Source of the DNA: Rhodococcus sp. (in: high G+C Gram-positive bacteria)
Lineage (GTDB): Bacteria > Actinomycetota > Actinomycetes > Mycobacteriales > Mycobacteriaceae
NCBI RefSeq assembly: GCF_023264675.1
Contig: NZ_JAHFVG010000003.1
Location: forward strand, 124,001-188,000
Direction: 5' to 3'
Length of the DNA stretch: 64,000 bases
Numbering within the stretch: the stretch's first letter is position 1; every line of letters begins with the position of its first letter. The translations under genes were made by a program, and so were the position numbers. The notes beneath the pieces were generated by a model. It was not told the DNA's origin, searched no databases, and worked only from the letters and a program-made list of their open reading frames with translations. Shown piece after piece: positions 8,434-17,346 of the stretch.

Positions 8434-9447
8434 ATGGAGATCGACGCAGACGATATTTCGCAGAGGGTGTCCACCGGCATGCTCCCCGACTGGGACGACG
8501 TCGAGAGCATGATGCGGGGCGCATACTCTCGCTACGCCGATCGGAACACCGGCGCCGTCGCCGACTACATTCCTTCGCTGGCGGCATCGGATCCATCGCA
8601 ATTCGGAATTGCCGTATCCCAGATCGACGGTCCTTGTCATTCGATCGGAGACGCCGACGTGGCGTTCTCGATTCAGTCCATTTCCAAAGCTTTCGTGTAC
8701 GCCCTCGTGTGCGACGCATTCGGCCACCGTGTGGTGGGAGAACGCATCGGCGTGAACAACACCGGTTTGCCGTTCAATTCGGTCATCGCCATCGAGCTCA
8801 ACAACGGGCATCCCATGAATCCAATGGTCAATGCGGGGGCTCTGGCGACGACCGCATTGATTCCCGGCGCCACTCCTGCCGAACAGTGGGAACGAATCCG
8901 AAACGGGCTGTCCGCCTTCGCGGGCCGCAATCTCGAACTCGACGGACAGGTCTATCGGTCCGAAATGCTGACGAATCAGCGAAACATGGCGATCGCGAGG
9001 CTGCTTCAGAGTTATGCACGGATCGATCTCGACCCTCTCGATGTCGTCGACGTCTATACGCGTCAGTGTTCGTTGAACGTCACAGCCCTCGATCTTGCTG
9101 TCATGGGATCGACGCTGGCCGACGGCGGAGTAAATCCAGTCACCGGCCTGCGTGTGGTCTCCGAGAGCGTCAGCCGTGACACCCTCGCCATCCTTGCCTC
9201 GACCGGAATGTACGAGCGTTCGGGCGAATGGCTTTTCGAGATCGGACTTCCAGCCAAATCAGGCGTGTCCGGCGGAATCGTTGCCATTGCGCCCGGCAAG
9301 GGCGCCATCGGCACTTTCTCGCCTCTGCTGGACGGAGCAGGGAACAGCGTTCGTGGGCAACACGCGACCGCATTCCTGTCGAGGGCACTCGGACTGAACA
9401 TCTTCGCTTCCGAGAATCGCAGCACCCACCACCAGGAGCCCACATGA
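8434..9447 (+). CDS. glsA: glutaminase (serine-dependent beta-lactamase fold)
   Basis: 337 aa. It hydrolyses L-glutamine to glutamate and ammonia in the cytoplasm. The catalytic Ser-x-x-Lys is seen in FSIQSISKAF (about 76-85). Further family motifs are NNTGLPFNS, the NPMVNAGA segment, the YTRQCSLNVTALDLAVMG block and the late PAKSGVSGGI. Length fits the GlsA family (about 310-330), with a slightly long C-terminus. The stop overlaps the ATG of the next gene (ATGA), so it heads an operon with an MFS transporter and an amine oxidase, suggesting nitrogen/amine use. Confidence 0.9.
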   Translation: MEIDADDISQRVSTGMLPDWDDVESMMRGAYSRYADRNTGAVADYIPSLAASDPSQFGIAVSQIDGPCHSIGDADVAFSIQSISKAFVYALVCDAFGHRVVGERIGVNNTGLPFNSVIAIELNNGHPMNPMVNAGALATTALIPGATPAEQWERIRNGLSAFAGRNLELDGQVYRSEMLTNQRNMAIARLLQSYARIDLDPLDVVDVYTRQCSLNVTALDLAVMGSTLADGGVNPVTGLRVVSESVSRDTLAILASTGMYERSGEWLFEIGLPAKSGVSGGIVAIAPGKGAIGTFSPLLDGAGNSVRGQHATAFLSRALGLNIFASENRSTHHQEPT

Positions 9448-11072
9448 CCGAAGAACCTCAACAGTCCGTCGCGCCGGTGCGCACGTCCTGGCTTCCGATG
9501 GTCGGTCTCTTTCTCGCGCAGGTGTTGATGTCGTTCAACGTTGCGGCTCTTCCGGTCTCCATCGGTGGAATGGTCGAGGATTTCGACATCGCTCCCACCG
9601 AGGTGAGCACCGTCATCGTGGTGTACGGGCTCGCTGTGGCTGCCCTGGTGATGCTCGGCGGCAAACTCGGCCAGCGCATCGGCTGGCTCGTCATCTTTCG
9701 AGTCGTGCTCATGACGTTCGCCTGTTCGTCCGTGCTCATGATCGTGGCACCTGCGGTGGAGTGGGCCATTGCAGGTCAGGCGCTTGCCGGAGCCTCGGCG
9801 GCCGTCATCGTCCCGGCTCTCGTCGCGCTGATCGCTCAGAACTATCACGGTGATCAACAGGCGACCGCCATAGGATCACTGGGGTCTGCACGCGCAATTT
9901 CCGGTGTCAGCGCATTCTTTCTCGGCGGCGCGCTCGGTACGCTCGTCGGCTGGAGACCGGTCTTCGCGGTTGTGCTCGTGTTGGCGGTGGTCGTCTTCGC
10001 ATTCAGCTTCACGTTGACCTCCCAGCGCGGAGATCCAGGTATCGAGATCGACGCGGTTGCCGCTGTGCTGATCGGTGCTGCGGTCGTGTTGCTCACGTTC
10101 GGATTCAACAATCTCAACGCCTGGGGAGTCTTCTTCGCCGATCCGGACGCTCCGTTCGACATCGTCGGAGTGTCGCCTGCTCCGGTGTTCATTCTCGTGG
10201 GACTCGTTCTCGGGCAGACGTTCTTCTGGTGGACGCGACGACGCATCGACATCGGAAGGGTTCCACTCGTCGATCTCTCGGTACTCGGCAATTCGCGTGA
10301 ACGAGCTGCGGTGTACGCAATGTTCATCGTGGTGGCAATCGAAGCGGCATTGAACTTCACTGTGCCGCTGTATATTCAGATCGTTCAAGGTAGGACGTCG
10401 TTCGATACTGCGGTGGCAATGATGCCGTTCAATCTCACCGTGTTCATCACAGCGACTCTGGTGGTCCGGTTCTACCGGCGTTATAGTGCCCGTTCCATCG
10501 GCGTCTTCTCGTTCGTCCTCACCACGGTCGCCCTGGTCTGGTTGGCGTTCGTGGTGAACAACAATTGGGAGACCGCCCCGACCATCCTCGGCCTCATCGT
10601 CTTCGGAATCGGACAGGGAGCGCTGGTGACCCTCGTGTTCAACGTGTTGGTGACATCGGCACCCAGGGAGCGCGCAGGCGACGTCGGATCCATTCGGGGA
10701 ACAACACAGAACCTCGGATCTGCCGTGGGCACCGCCGTCGTCGGTGCGCTTTTGGTGACGATCCTCGGATTCACCGTTGGCCAGGCAGTGGTTGCCCACC
10801 CACTCATCCCCGAAGAGCTCGTCGAGCAGGTCGACCTCGACAACGTGAATTTCGTGAGCAACGACAGCCTCCGTGAGACCTTGGACGCCACCGATGCGAC
10901 GCCCGAACAAGTAGAAGCGGCAGTCGAAATCAACGAGGACGTCCGCCTTCGCACACTGAAATTCGGGTTGCTGATCCTCGCCGCAGCCAGTGCCACCGCC
11001 ATCGTCCCGGCCAGCCGATTGCCAGGCTATCACCGACACGAGATCCCCGATCCAACAGTGAAAGCCGAATGA
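9444..11072 (+). CDS. MFS transporter, DHA2-like (about 14 transmembrane segments)
   Basis: 542 aa beginning at an ATG that overlaps the glsA stop by 4 bp. The N-terminal half has the MFS TM1-TM2 layout (PVSIGGMVEDFDIAPTEVS, GGKLGQRIGW) typical of 14-TM drug/proton antiporters. A soluble stretch of about 60 acidic residues lies between the last two membrane segments (EELVEQVDLDNVNF region), also seen in this family. Substrate unknown. Its place between a glutaminase and an amine oxidase may point to an amine or amino-acid derivative rather than a drug. Confidence 0.85.
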   Translation: MTEEPQQSVAPVRTSWLPMVGLFLAQVLMSFNVAALPVSIGGMVEDFDIAPTEVSTVIVVYGLAVAALVMLGGKLGQRIGWLVIFRVVLMTFACSSVLMIVAPAVEWAIAGQALAGASAAVIVPALVALIAQNYHGDQQATAIGSLGSARAISGVSAFFLGGALGTLVGWRPVFAVVLVLAVVVFAFSFTLTSQRGDPGIEIDAVAAVLIGAAVVLLTFGFNNLNAWGVFFADPDAPFDIVGVSPAPVFILVGLVLGQTFFWWTRRRIDIGRVPLVDLSVLGNSRERAAVYAMFIVVAIEAALNFTVPLYIQIVQGRTSFDTAVAMMPFNLTVFITATLVVRFYRRYSARSIGVFSFVLTTVALVWLAFVVNNNWETAPTILGLIVFGIGQGALVTLVFNVLVTSAPRERAGDVGSIRGTTQNLGSAVGTAVVGALLVTILGFTVGQAVVAHPLIPEELVEQVDLDNVNFVSNDSLRETLDATDATPEQVEAAVEINEDVRLRTLKFGLLILAAASATAIVPASRLPGYHRHEIPDPTVKAE

Positions 11073-11073
11073 C

Positions 11074-12456
11074 GTGCAGCACGTCGCCCACCAGGTCGAC
11101 ACATCGTCGACCGACTTCGACACACTGATCGTCGGTGCGGGAACAGCCGGACTCACCGCGGCGCGGCTGCTTGCAGGTGCAGGCAGGCGGGTAGCAGTGC
11201 TGGAAGCCCGCGACCGCATCGGCGGCAGGCTCGTGACCTCGCGCGACAACGAAACGATTCTCGATCTCGGAGCTTCCTGGATTCACGGGGTGAGAAACAA
11301 CCCGCTCGCCGATGCCGTCGCTGCGTTCGGGATGCGCACCACAGAATTCACCGTAGGCAGCTATCAGCCCGACGGACGGCCCATTGCGTACTACTCGCCG
11401 ACCGGCGTCCGACTGACAGGGAGCGAGTCACGGCACTTCGCCTCGGACATACACTTTTTCGACGATCGACTGGCAGCGATTGTCGATAAGTCCGAGCCCG
11501 GTACATCGTTCGGCTACGCGGTCGAAGCAACCATGGCGCAGATGAACTGGGACCACGCCCGCGCCGAACGGGTTCGCGAGTTCCTGCGGCATCGAGCAGA
11601 AGAGCAGTTGGGGGTGTGGATCGACGATCTCGACGCCCACGGACTCGACGACGATGCGATCGACGGCGACGAAGTCGTGTTTCCGGACGGATACGACAAC
11701 CTCGCCGTCAATCTCGCACACGGACTCGACATCCGCCTTTCCCACGTCGTCACTCGCATCGCATGGTCGGTCACGGGCGTCACCGTCGAGACCGAACTCG
11801 GCCGTTTCTCAGCAGCCTCGATCGTCGTCACCGTCCCCATCGGGGTGTTGAAATCACCGGGACTCGTCTTCGATCCGCCGCTTCCCGAACCTCTGGCCGG
11901 CGCAGTACAGCGGTTGGGGATGAACGCGTTCGAGAAAGTGTTTCTCCAGTTTCCGCAGCGTTTCTGGGATGACGACGTGTATGCCATACGCCGACAGGGT
12001 GACGCCGGACGGTGGTGGCATTCCTGGTACGACGTCAGTTCCTCTGCCGGAACCCCGACGCTGCTGACCTTCGCGGCCGGTCCCTGCGCGACCGAGACGC
12101 GGACGTGGTCGGATGCCAGAATCGCGGACTCGATTCTCGATGCACTCCGGGGTCTCTACGGCCATCGAGTGCCCTCGCCCGATCGAGTGGTCGTCACCCG
12201 CTGGCAGGACGATCCGTTTGCTCGTGGGTCCTACTCGTTCATGAGCGTTGGTTCGGCTCCGGCGGATCACGACGACCTCGCCACTCCGGTCGACGGGGTC
12301 CTCCACATCGCGGGCGAGGCAACCTGGACCGATGATCCATCCACGGTGACCGCAGCCTTCAGATCAGGACATCGTGCAGCGGAACGGGTACTGGGGCGCA
12401 CTGTCGCATTCACGGAACTGTGGGACGGTGGCATGCCGCCGAGCGTTGACACTTAG
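11074..12456 (+). CDS. FAD-dependent amine oxidase (polyamine/monoamine oxidase-like)
   Basis: 460 aa. The FAD dinucleotide motif DTLIVGAGTAGLTAARLL is at about 16-33, with the second Arg-rich part (EARDRIGGRL). The substrate-domain motif VTVPIGVLKSP and the C-terminal FAD-binding GEATWTDDPSTVTAAFRSG are typical of flavin amine oxidases of the spermine/polyamine type. The enzyme would oxidatively deaminate an amine to an aldehyde or shorter amine plus H2O2. The GTG start lies one base after the MFS stop. The stop codon is inside the MarR operator, so the end of this operon and the promoter of the next regulator are fused. Confidence 0.85.
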   Translation: MQHVAHQVDTSSTDFDTLIVGAGTAGLTAARLLAGAGRRVAVLEARDRIGGRLVTSRDNETILDLGASWIHGVRNNPLADAVAAFGMRTTEFTVGSYQPDGRPIAYYSPTGVRLTGSESRHFASDIHFFDDRLAAIVDKSEPGTSFGYAVEATMAQMNWDHARAERVREFLRHRAEEQLGVWIDDLDAHGLDDDAIDGDEVVFPDGYDNLAVNLAHGLDIRLSHVVTRIAWSVTGVTVETELGRFSAASIVVTVPIGVLKSPGLVFDPPLPEPLAGAVQRLGMNAFEKVFLQFPQRFWDDDVYAIRRQGDAGRWWHSWYDVSSSAGTPTLLTFAAGPCATETRTWSDARIADSILDALRGLYGHRVPSPDRVVVTRWQDDPFARGSYSFMSVGSAPADHDDLATPVDGVLHIAGEATWTDDPSTVTAAFRSGHRAAERVLGRTVAFTELWDGGMPPSVDT

Positions 12457-12479
12457 ACCTCTAACAGTTAGAGTTCTAA
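12453..12479. promoter_or_regulatory. 27-bp near-perfect inverted repeat, probable MarR operator
   Basis: The core is the perfect palindrome CTCTAAC-A-GTTAGAG (12459-12473). It is extended on both sides by TTAGA/TCTAA so that 12 of 13 bases pair across the whole site. It includes the stop codon of the amine oxidase and ends 2 bp before the marR ATG. The AT-rich symmetric form directly before the gene is typical of MarR autoregulation. Confidence 0.7.
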
Positions 12480-12481
12480 TC

Positions 12482-12928
12482 ATGACCGAGCCCGATATTG
12501 AATACACCACGAACCTCGACCTCCTCCGGTGGATCGGGTGGGCTCAGCAGCAGGCCGGTCTCGACTGGATTCGCGAACGCGACCTCAGTCACCAGCAAAG
12601 TTTCGTTCTCGGGTACCTGACAAAGACACCGGGCGCGATCCAGCGCGACATTGCCGACATGACGCGCACGACACCCGCGAGTGTGTCGAGCCTCCTCAAT
12701 GGGCTCGAGCAACGCGGACTCGTCGAGCGTCGCACCGAAGCAGGCAACGAACGCAGCAAACGTGTGTACGCGACCGACGCAGGAGCCGAGCTCATCGCCG
12801 GTTTCGACGACGCCATGCGGGCCACCGAGGAATCGATTCTCGCCCCGCTCGATCAGCGCGAACGCGACGCTCTTCACTCGTTGCTGAGCAAGATCACCGC
12901 GGTCCTCCCTCGACCCACCAGGACCTGA
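12482..12928 (+). CDS. MarR-family transcriptional regulator
   Basis: 148 aa. The winged helix-turn-helix is at about 45-90 (AIQRDIADMTRTTPASVSSLLNGL, then the DxRSKR-like wing RTEAGNERSKRVYATDAG), flanked by helical dimerisation segments. It starts 2 bp after the palindrome and no clear ribosome-binding sequence is visible, so the mRNA may be leaderless or have a very short leader. It precedes a MATE efflux gene by 124 bp; a repressor of that pump, released by the exported compound, is the simplest reading. Confidence 0.88.
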   Translation: MTEPDIEYTTNLDLLRWIGWAQQQAGLDWIRERDLSHQQSFVLGYLTKTPGAIQRDIADMTRTTPASVSSLLNGLEQRGLVERRTEAGNERSKRVYATDAGAELIAGFDDAMRATEESILAPLDQRERDALHSLLSKITAVLPRPTRT

Positions 12929-13052
12929 TCCAACGCGTGCTTTCGCACGCGAAAACCGTTCTCATCGCCGACATTCGACGGCGCGCCCCCAGCCATGCCC
13001 CCGGTCCCGACGACAAGAGGGGTTCGTTTCACCCTGCCCTGAAGGAGCAGCC

Positions 13053-14483
13053 ATGAAGAACTCGACATCGACGGACGCCGTCGGCACCAACCGCTGGTAC
13101 CTCTCGACCGCACCGATCATCCGAGCACTCGTCCATCTCTGCGTGCCGATGGCTGCCGCTCTGATCGTCAGCGCGGTCTACAACGTCGTCAACGCCGGAT
13201 TCATCGGTTCGTTGCACGACGCAACCCTCTTGGCCGCAGTCACTCTGGGCTCCCCGATACTCGGACTGGTCATGGCAGTCGGGGGCGTGTTCGGTACCGG
13301 TGGCAGTGCGCTGATCTCACGGTTGCTCGGCGCGTCCGAGCGCGATCCGGAGAAAGCCGACGAGATCAAACACGTGGCGGCGTTCTCCGTCTGGGGCGCT
13401 GCCGTCGTCGGTGCAGTCCTCGGCGTGGTCGGCCTCGTCTTCTTACATCCCCTTGTCGGGTTGCTGGGCGCAGACGGCGAAACCGTCCCCGCCACAGTCC
13501 ACTTCGTGGGGGTTCTGATTGCTTTCGTGCCCGTCCTCGCGTCATCGTTCTGTCTCGAACAACTCGTCCGCGCCGAGGGTGCCGCTCGCACCGTGATGAT
13601 CGGACTGATTGCGTCGACCATCGCAAACGTGGTGTTCGACATTCTCTTCATCCTCGTTCTACATTTCGGGGTCGCGGGTGCTGCTCTGTCCGTCGGCCTC
13701 GCCAACGTGGTCACCGCGGTGTACTTCATCACCTGGCTCACCCGCAACAGTGAACACACCAGCCTTGCCTTGAAGCACGTACGGATTTCACCGTCGATCG
13801 TCAAGCCGGTGTTCGGAATCGGCGTCGGCGAACTACTCCAAGCCGGATTCCTGATCGTCACGTCACTCGTGCTCAACAACCTGGCCGCAGGCTATGGCGA
13901 CGGCCCGCTGGCTGCGATGGGCGTCGCCGTTCGAATCGCCCAGGTCCCGGAGTTTCTCATCATGGGCGTCACCCTCGGCGTGCTGCCGTTGCTTGCCTAC
14001 TCCTTCGGCAAAGGAGACGCGGACAGGTTGACTGCATCGATTCGAGGATCTGCAGTGACCGTCGGTGGTATCGCAATCCTGTTCGCCGGCATAGTATTCG
14101 CTTTTCGTGATCAGGTATTCGGAGCATTCGTCGCGGACCACTCGTTGCTCGCACTCGGTGCCACCATCATCACTGCGCAGCTCGTCTCGATGGTGTTCAA
14201 CGGATTCGCCGGGCTCATCACGTCACTGTTCCAGGCCACCGGCCGCATACTTCCGGCCACGATCATGTCGATGACTCAGGGCATCCTCTTCATTCCGATC
14301 GTCGTCGTAGCCAACATCTGGTTCGGACTGAACGGCCTGATCTGGGCACTCACTGTCAGTGAGGGACTCGTGTTGATCGTCGGTGTCGTGATGTGGCTCG
14401 CCGCGCGAGGGGCGATTGCGCGCGGCCTCGCCGAGGGAAGTTCGGAACGTGCCGACGCGATTCTCGAAGGCGTCGAGGCCTGA
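13053..14483 (+). CDS. MATE-family multidrug/toxin efflux protein
   Basis: 476 aa with 12 predicted transmembrane segments in two similar halves. The repeated motif MAVGGVFGTGGSALISRLLGA (TM2-TM3) and FSFGKGD-like AYSFGKGDADR are characteristic of MATE cation antiporters. The start is fixed by GAAGGAG 6 bases upstream. Located just after marR, it is the likely target of that regulator. Substrate unknown. Confidence 0.9.
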   Translation: MKNSTSTDAVGTNRWYLSTAPIIRALVHLCVPMAAALIVSAVYNVVNAGFIGSLHDATLLAAVTLGSPILGLVMAVGGVFGTGGSALISRLLGASERDPEKADEIKHVAAFSVWGAAVVGAVLGVVGLVFLHPLVGLLGADGETVPATVHFVGVLIAFVPVLASSFCLEQLVRAEGAARTVMIGLIASTIANVVFDILFILVLHFGVAGAALSVGLANVVTAVYFITWLTRNSEHTSLALKHVRISPSIVKPVFGIGVGELLQAGFLIVTSLVLNNLAAGYGDGPLAAMGVAVRIAQVPEFLIMGVTLGVLPLLAYSFGKGDADRLTASIRGSAVTVGGIAILFAGIVFAFRDQVFGAFVADHSLLALGATIITAQLVSMVFNGFAGLITSLFQATGRILPATIMSMTQGILFIPIVVVANIWFGLNGLIWALTVSEGLVLIVGVVMWLAARGAIARGLAEGSSERADAILEGVEA

Positions 14484-14595
14484 CATCGGCGTTGCCGGCC
14501 GCGGAGGACGTGCGTACTCGGATGCTGCATTACCATCGCTGAGATGGCGTTCCGCCGGCAACGCGGGGTGCATCGACCGACAGATCGGAACGACG

Positions 14596-14997
14596 GTGGA
14601 CGAGATCGATCAAACATCGGGCAGCCGTGCGTGGCCTGCAAGTTCACTGGCTCGATACGACACGGCGATGGAGTTGGAGATCGCTACGATGCGCGACGAC
14701 GGATCCCTCCGTCGATGGGTCCCGATCTGGGTGGTCACCGCCGACACCGAGGTGTATGTGCGGACCTGGCATCGACGGGATTCAGGCTGGTACGGCCAGG
14801 CGATACGCTCACCCCGAGCGCGCGTGCGCGTCCCTGGGTTCGAAGCCGCTGTGATCGTCGAAGATGTCGGGATGGAATCGCGTGCGAGCGTCGATGCTGC
14901 CTACCACTCGAAGTACGGCCGGCCCGGCGGCGGAGGCGTCAGCGGGATGGTGACCGACGACGCCGCCCGCTCGACCTTGCGACTGATACCCGCGTGA
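14596..14997 (+). CDS. DUF2255 family protein
   Basis: 133 aa from a GTG at 14596; the frame is open further upstream but that part overlaps the MATE gene. It contains the DUF2255 core: MELEIATMRDDGSLRR, VPIWVVTADTEVYVRTW, GWYGQAIRSPRARVRV and a late Ala-Tyr-x-x-Lys-Tyr-Gly (AYHSKYG). The fold is expected to resemble pyridoxamine-5-phosphate oxidase/F420-binding split barrels, but no cofactor has been established for the family that I can state. The function is not known. Confidence 0.7.
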   Translation: MDEIDQTSGSRAWPASSLARYDTAMELEIATMRDDGSLRRWVPIWVVTADTEVYVRTWHRRDSGWYGQAIRSPRARVRVPGFEAAVIVEDVGMESRASVDAAYHSKYGRPGGGGVSGMVTDDAARSTLRLIPA

Positions 14998-15022
14998 CTC
15001 GGCGACCACCGGCGGCGCGAGA

Positions 15023-15688
15023 TCACAGCAGGCGCCGAACAGCCTGCTCGAATCCGTCGACATGCGACAGTGTCAGTTTCGCGGCCATGTCGGCATCGCC
15101 GTCGACGATCGAGCGAAGAAGCGGTTCGTGCTCGCGGACGTGATGTGCCACGTTCGGCAGGCGATCGAGAAACAAGCACCAGATGCGCGTCGCGTGGGCA
15201 TCGAGGCTGACCAAAATGTCTTCCAGATGCGTGTTGCCTGCCGCTTGATAGATCCGCTGATGAACCAGAACATCTTTTCGTAGAACATCTCTCGGCTCTT
15301 CGGCATCGCCGAGGGCGGCCACTTCGTCGGCCAATGCACTCAACGCTGCTCGGGTCTCGGCATTCGCAGAGCGCGCAGCACGGCTTGCGGCCAGTGGTTC
15401 CAATTGGCGTCGAATCTCCGAGATCGACGACAGCTCTGTCATGTCCACCGCTGTTGCGAAGGTCCCTCGGCGCGGAAAGGCGACGACCAACCGGTCGCGC
15501 TCGAGGCGCTTGAGCGCTTCCCTCACCGGCGTACGACCGTATCCGAGTTCGGCTCCGAGTTTGTCGTCGTTGAGAGGCTCTCCCGGTGCAATGTCGAGGA
15601 GAACCAGGCGTTCTCTGATCACGTCGTAGGCATGTTCGGCACTCGATTTCACAGTCGATCCGAGCACCTCCGAATTTGCCCTTGCCAT
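15023..15688 (-). CDS. GntR-family regulator, FadR/FCD subfamily, probable sarcosine oxidase regulator
   Basis: 221 aa from the ATG at 15688, preceded by GGAGACAGCG. The winged HTH (LNDDKLGAELGYGRTPVREAL, residues about 38-58, then FPRRGTFA) is followed by an FCD domain whose helices carry the usual metal/ligand residues (LVHQRIYQAAGNTHL, HHVREHEPLLRSI, LSHVDGFEQ). It is divergent from soxB. The ATTGATATATCAG sequence between them is repeated upstream of purU at the other end of the cluster, so it probably controls both. Sarcosine, glycine or a related metabolite is the likely effector (inference). Confidence 0.85.
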   Translation of the reverse strand: MARANSEVLGSTVKSSAEHAYDVIRERLVLLDIAPGEPLNDDKLGAELGYGRTPVREALKRLERDRLVVAFPRRGTFATAVDMTELSSISEIRRQLEPLAASRAARSANAETRAALSALADEVAALGDAEEPRDVLRKDVLVHQRIYQAAGNTHLEDILVSLDAHATRIWCLFLDRLPNVAHHVREHEPLLRSIVDGDADMAAKLTLSHVDGFEQAVRRLL

Positions 15689-15756
15689 CGCTGTCTCCAC
15701 ATCGAAATCTCGTGTCGTCTTGACCGTTGCCGGATCCGACAATACCCTACGAGAAT

Positions 15757-15769
15757 ATTGATATATCAG
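15757..15769. promoter_or_regulatory. candidate operator of the FadR-type regulator (soxB side)
   Basis: ATTGATATATCAG contains the near-palindrome TTGATATATCAG (one central mismatch). It lies between the divergent gntR (15688) and soxB (15801) starts. The identical 13-mer, in the opposite orientation, lies upstream of purU at 21746-21758. Confidence 0.55.
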
Positions 15770-15800
15770 TTTCGTATCATCTCTTGCCAGGAAGGTCTCG

Positions 15801-17039
15801 ATGAACACGGCCCCGCAACCTCCCGGCGCACATCTGCCCGAACATCCGGACTTCCTGTGGCGCAATCCCGAGCCGAAGAAGACTTACGACGTCGTGATCG
15901 TCGGCGGCGGTGGCCATGGGCTGGCAACCGCGCACTACCTTGCCAAGAACCACGGCATCACCGATGTCGCGGTGCTGGAGAAGGGATGGCTGGCAGGCGG
16001 AAACATGGCGCGCAACACCACTCTGATCCGCTCGAACTACCTCTGGGACGAGAGCGCCAACATCTACGAGCATTCCCTGAAACTCTGGGAAGGCCTCGAG
16101 GACGATCTCGAGTACCCGATTCTGTTCAGCCAGCGTGGCGTATTGAACCTCGCGCACAGTCTCCAAGACGTTCGCGACAGCGTCAGACGTGTCGAGGCCA
16201 ACAAGCTCAACGGAATCGATGCCCAGTGGGTCGATCCCGACGAGGTCAAGAAGCTCTGCCCGCTCGTGAACATCGCCGACGACATTCGCTATCCGGTCCT
16301 CGGTGCCACTTATCAGCCCCGCGCCGGTATCGCGAAACACGACTATGTCGCATGGGGATTCGCGCGCCGTGCAAGCGAAGCCGGAATCGACATCATCCAG
16401 AATTGCGAAGTGACCGGATTCGTCAGGGACGGCAACAAGGTCATCGGAGTGAAGACGACGCGCGGCGATATCGGTGCCGGGCAGGTCGCACTGTGCGCCG
16501 CGGGCCACACAACAACTTTGACCGACATGCTCGGGTTCGGTACGCCGGTCCAATCGCACCCCCTGCAAGCGCTCGTGTCCGAACTTCTCGAACCAGTACA
16601 CCCGACCGTGGTGATGTCCAACGCAATCCACGTCTACGTATCTCAAGCGCACAAGGGCGAATTGGTCATGGGGGCCGGTGTGGACTCCTACAACGGATAC
16701 GGCCAGCGCGGCGCATTCCACATCATCGAGCGACAGATGGCGGCTGCCGTTGAACTCTTTCCGGTGTTCGCCCGCGCCCATCTGCTGCGAACGTGGGGCG
16801 GCATCGTCGACGTCTGCCCTGACGCCTCCCCCATCGTCGGACGCACACCCTACGACAACGTGTTCCTCAATTGCGGCTGGGGCACCGGCGGTTTCAAGGC
16901 AACTCCGGGTCTCGGCTGGTGCCTCGCAGACACTATCGCCCACGACGACCCACACCCCTTCGTCGCACCGTTCGGCCTGGATCGTTTCGTGACCGGTGCT
17001 CTCGTCGACGAACACGGCGCCGCCGCCGTCGCACACTGA
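15801..17039 (+). CDS. soxB: sarcosine oxidase subunit beta
   Basis: 412 aa. In the heterotetrameric enzyme this subunit binds FAD and FMN and oxidises sarcosine to glycine, passing the methyl carbon to tetrahydrofolate. An N-terminal dinucleotide motif is seen at about 29-45 ([17 protein letters not shown]). The DAO-type fold continues with [13 protein letters not shown], the [15 protein letters not shown] segment and C-terminal [12 protein letters not shown]. Size equals SoxB (about 400-405) with a slightly longer N-terminus. It is first of four tightly packed genes soxBDAG. GGAAGG precedes the ATG. Confidence 0.94.
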   Translation: MNTAPQPPGAHLPEHPDFLWRNPEPKKTYDVVIVGGGGHGLATAHYLAKNHGITDVAVLEKGWLAGGNMARNTTLIRSNYLWDESANIYEHSLKLWEGLEDDLEYPILFSQRGVLNLAHSLQDVRDSVRRVEANKLNGIDAQWVDPDEVKKLCPLVNIADDIRYPVLGATYQPRAGIAKHDYVAWGFARRASEAGIDIIQNCEVTGFVRDGNKVIGVKTTRGDIGAGQVALCAAGHTTTLTDMLGFGTPVQSHPLQALVSELLEPVHPTVVMSNAIHVYVSQAHKGELVMGAGVDSYNGYGQRGAFHIIERQMAAAVELFPVFARAHLLRTWGGIVDVCPDASPIVGRTPYDNVFLNCGWGTGGFKATPGLGWCLADTIAHDDPHPFVAPFGLDRFVTGALVDEHGAAAVAH

Positions 17040-17067
17040 TTTCCAACAGGACCGAGCAGGAGATCTC

Positions 17068-17346
17068 ATGCAACTCATCGAATGTCCCTGGTGCGGATCG
17101 CGCGAGGAGACCGAGTTCCACTACGGCGGTCAAGCGCACGTTGCCTATCCGGCCGACCCGGAAGCACTCTCCGACGAGGACTGGGCCCACTACGTGTTCT
17201 TTCGCAGCAACACCAAAGGCCTGTTCGCCGAACGGTGGTGCCACACCGCCGGGTGCAGGCGGTGGTTCAATGCTGTACGCGACACCGCGACGTATCGATT
17301 CCACAGTATCTACCGCGTGGGCGAGCCGAAGCCGGCGATATCATGA
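17068..17346 (+). CDS. soxD: sarcosine oxidase subunit delta
   Basis: 92 aa from the ATG at 17068 with AGGAG upstream. It has the zinc-binding set seen in SoxD: CPWCG near residue 7-11, then a downstream Cys-His...Cys (WCHTAGCRRWF). EETEFHYGGQAH and the Tyr-Pro-x-Asp stretch are also family-typical. Its last codon overlaps the soxA start (ATGA). Confidence 0.93.
   Translation: MQLIECPWCGSREETEFHYGGQAHVAYPADPEALSDEDWAHYVFFRSNTKGLFAERWCHTAGCRRWFNAVRDTATYRFHSIYRVGEPKPAIS

Noticed and set aside
9876..11249. 457-codon frame on the minus strand opposite the DHA2-like transporter
   Set aside because: Product is His/Arg/Asp-rich and soluble-like without a domain; the plus strand encodes a clear 14-TM transporter.
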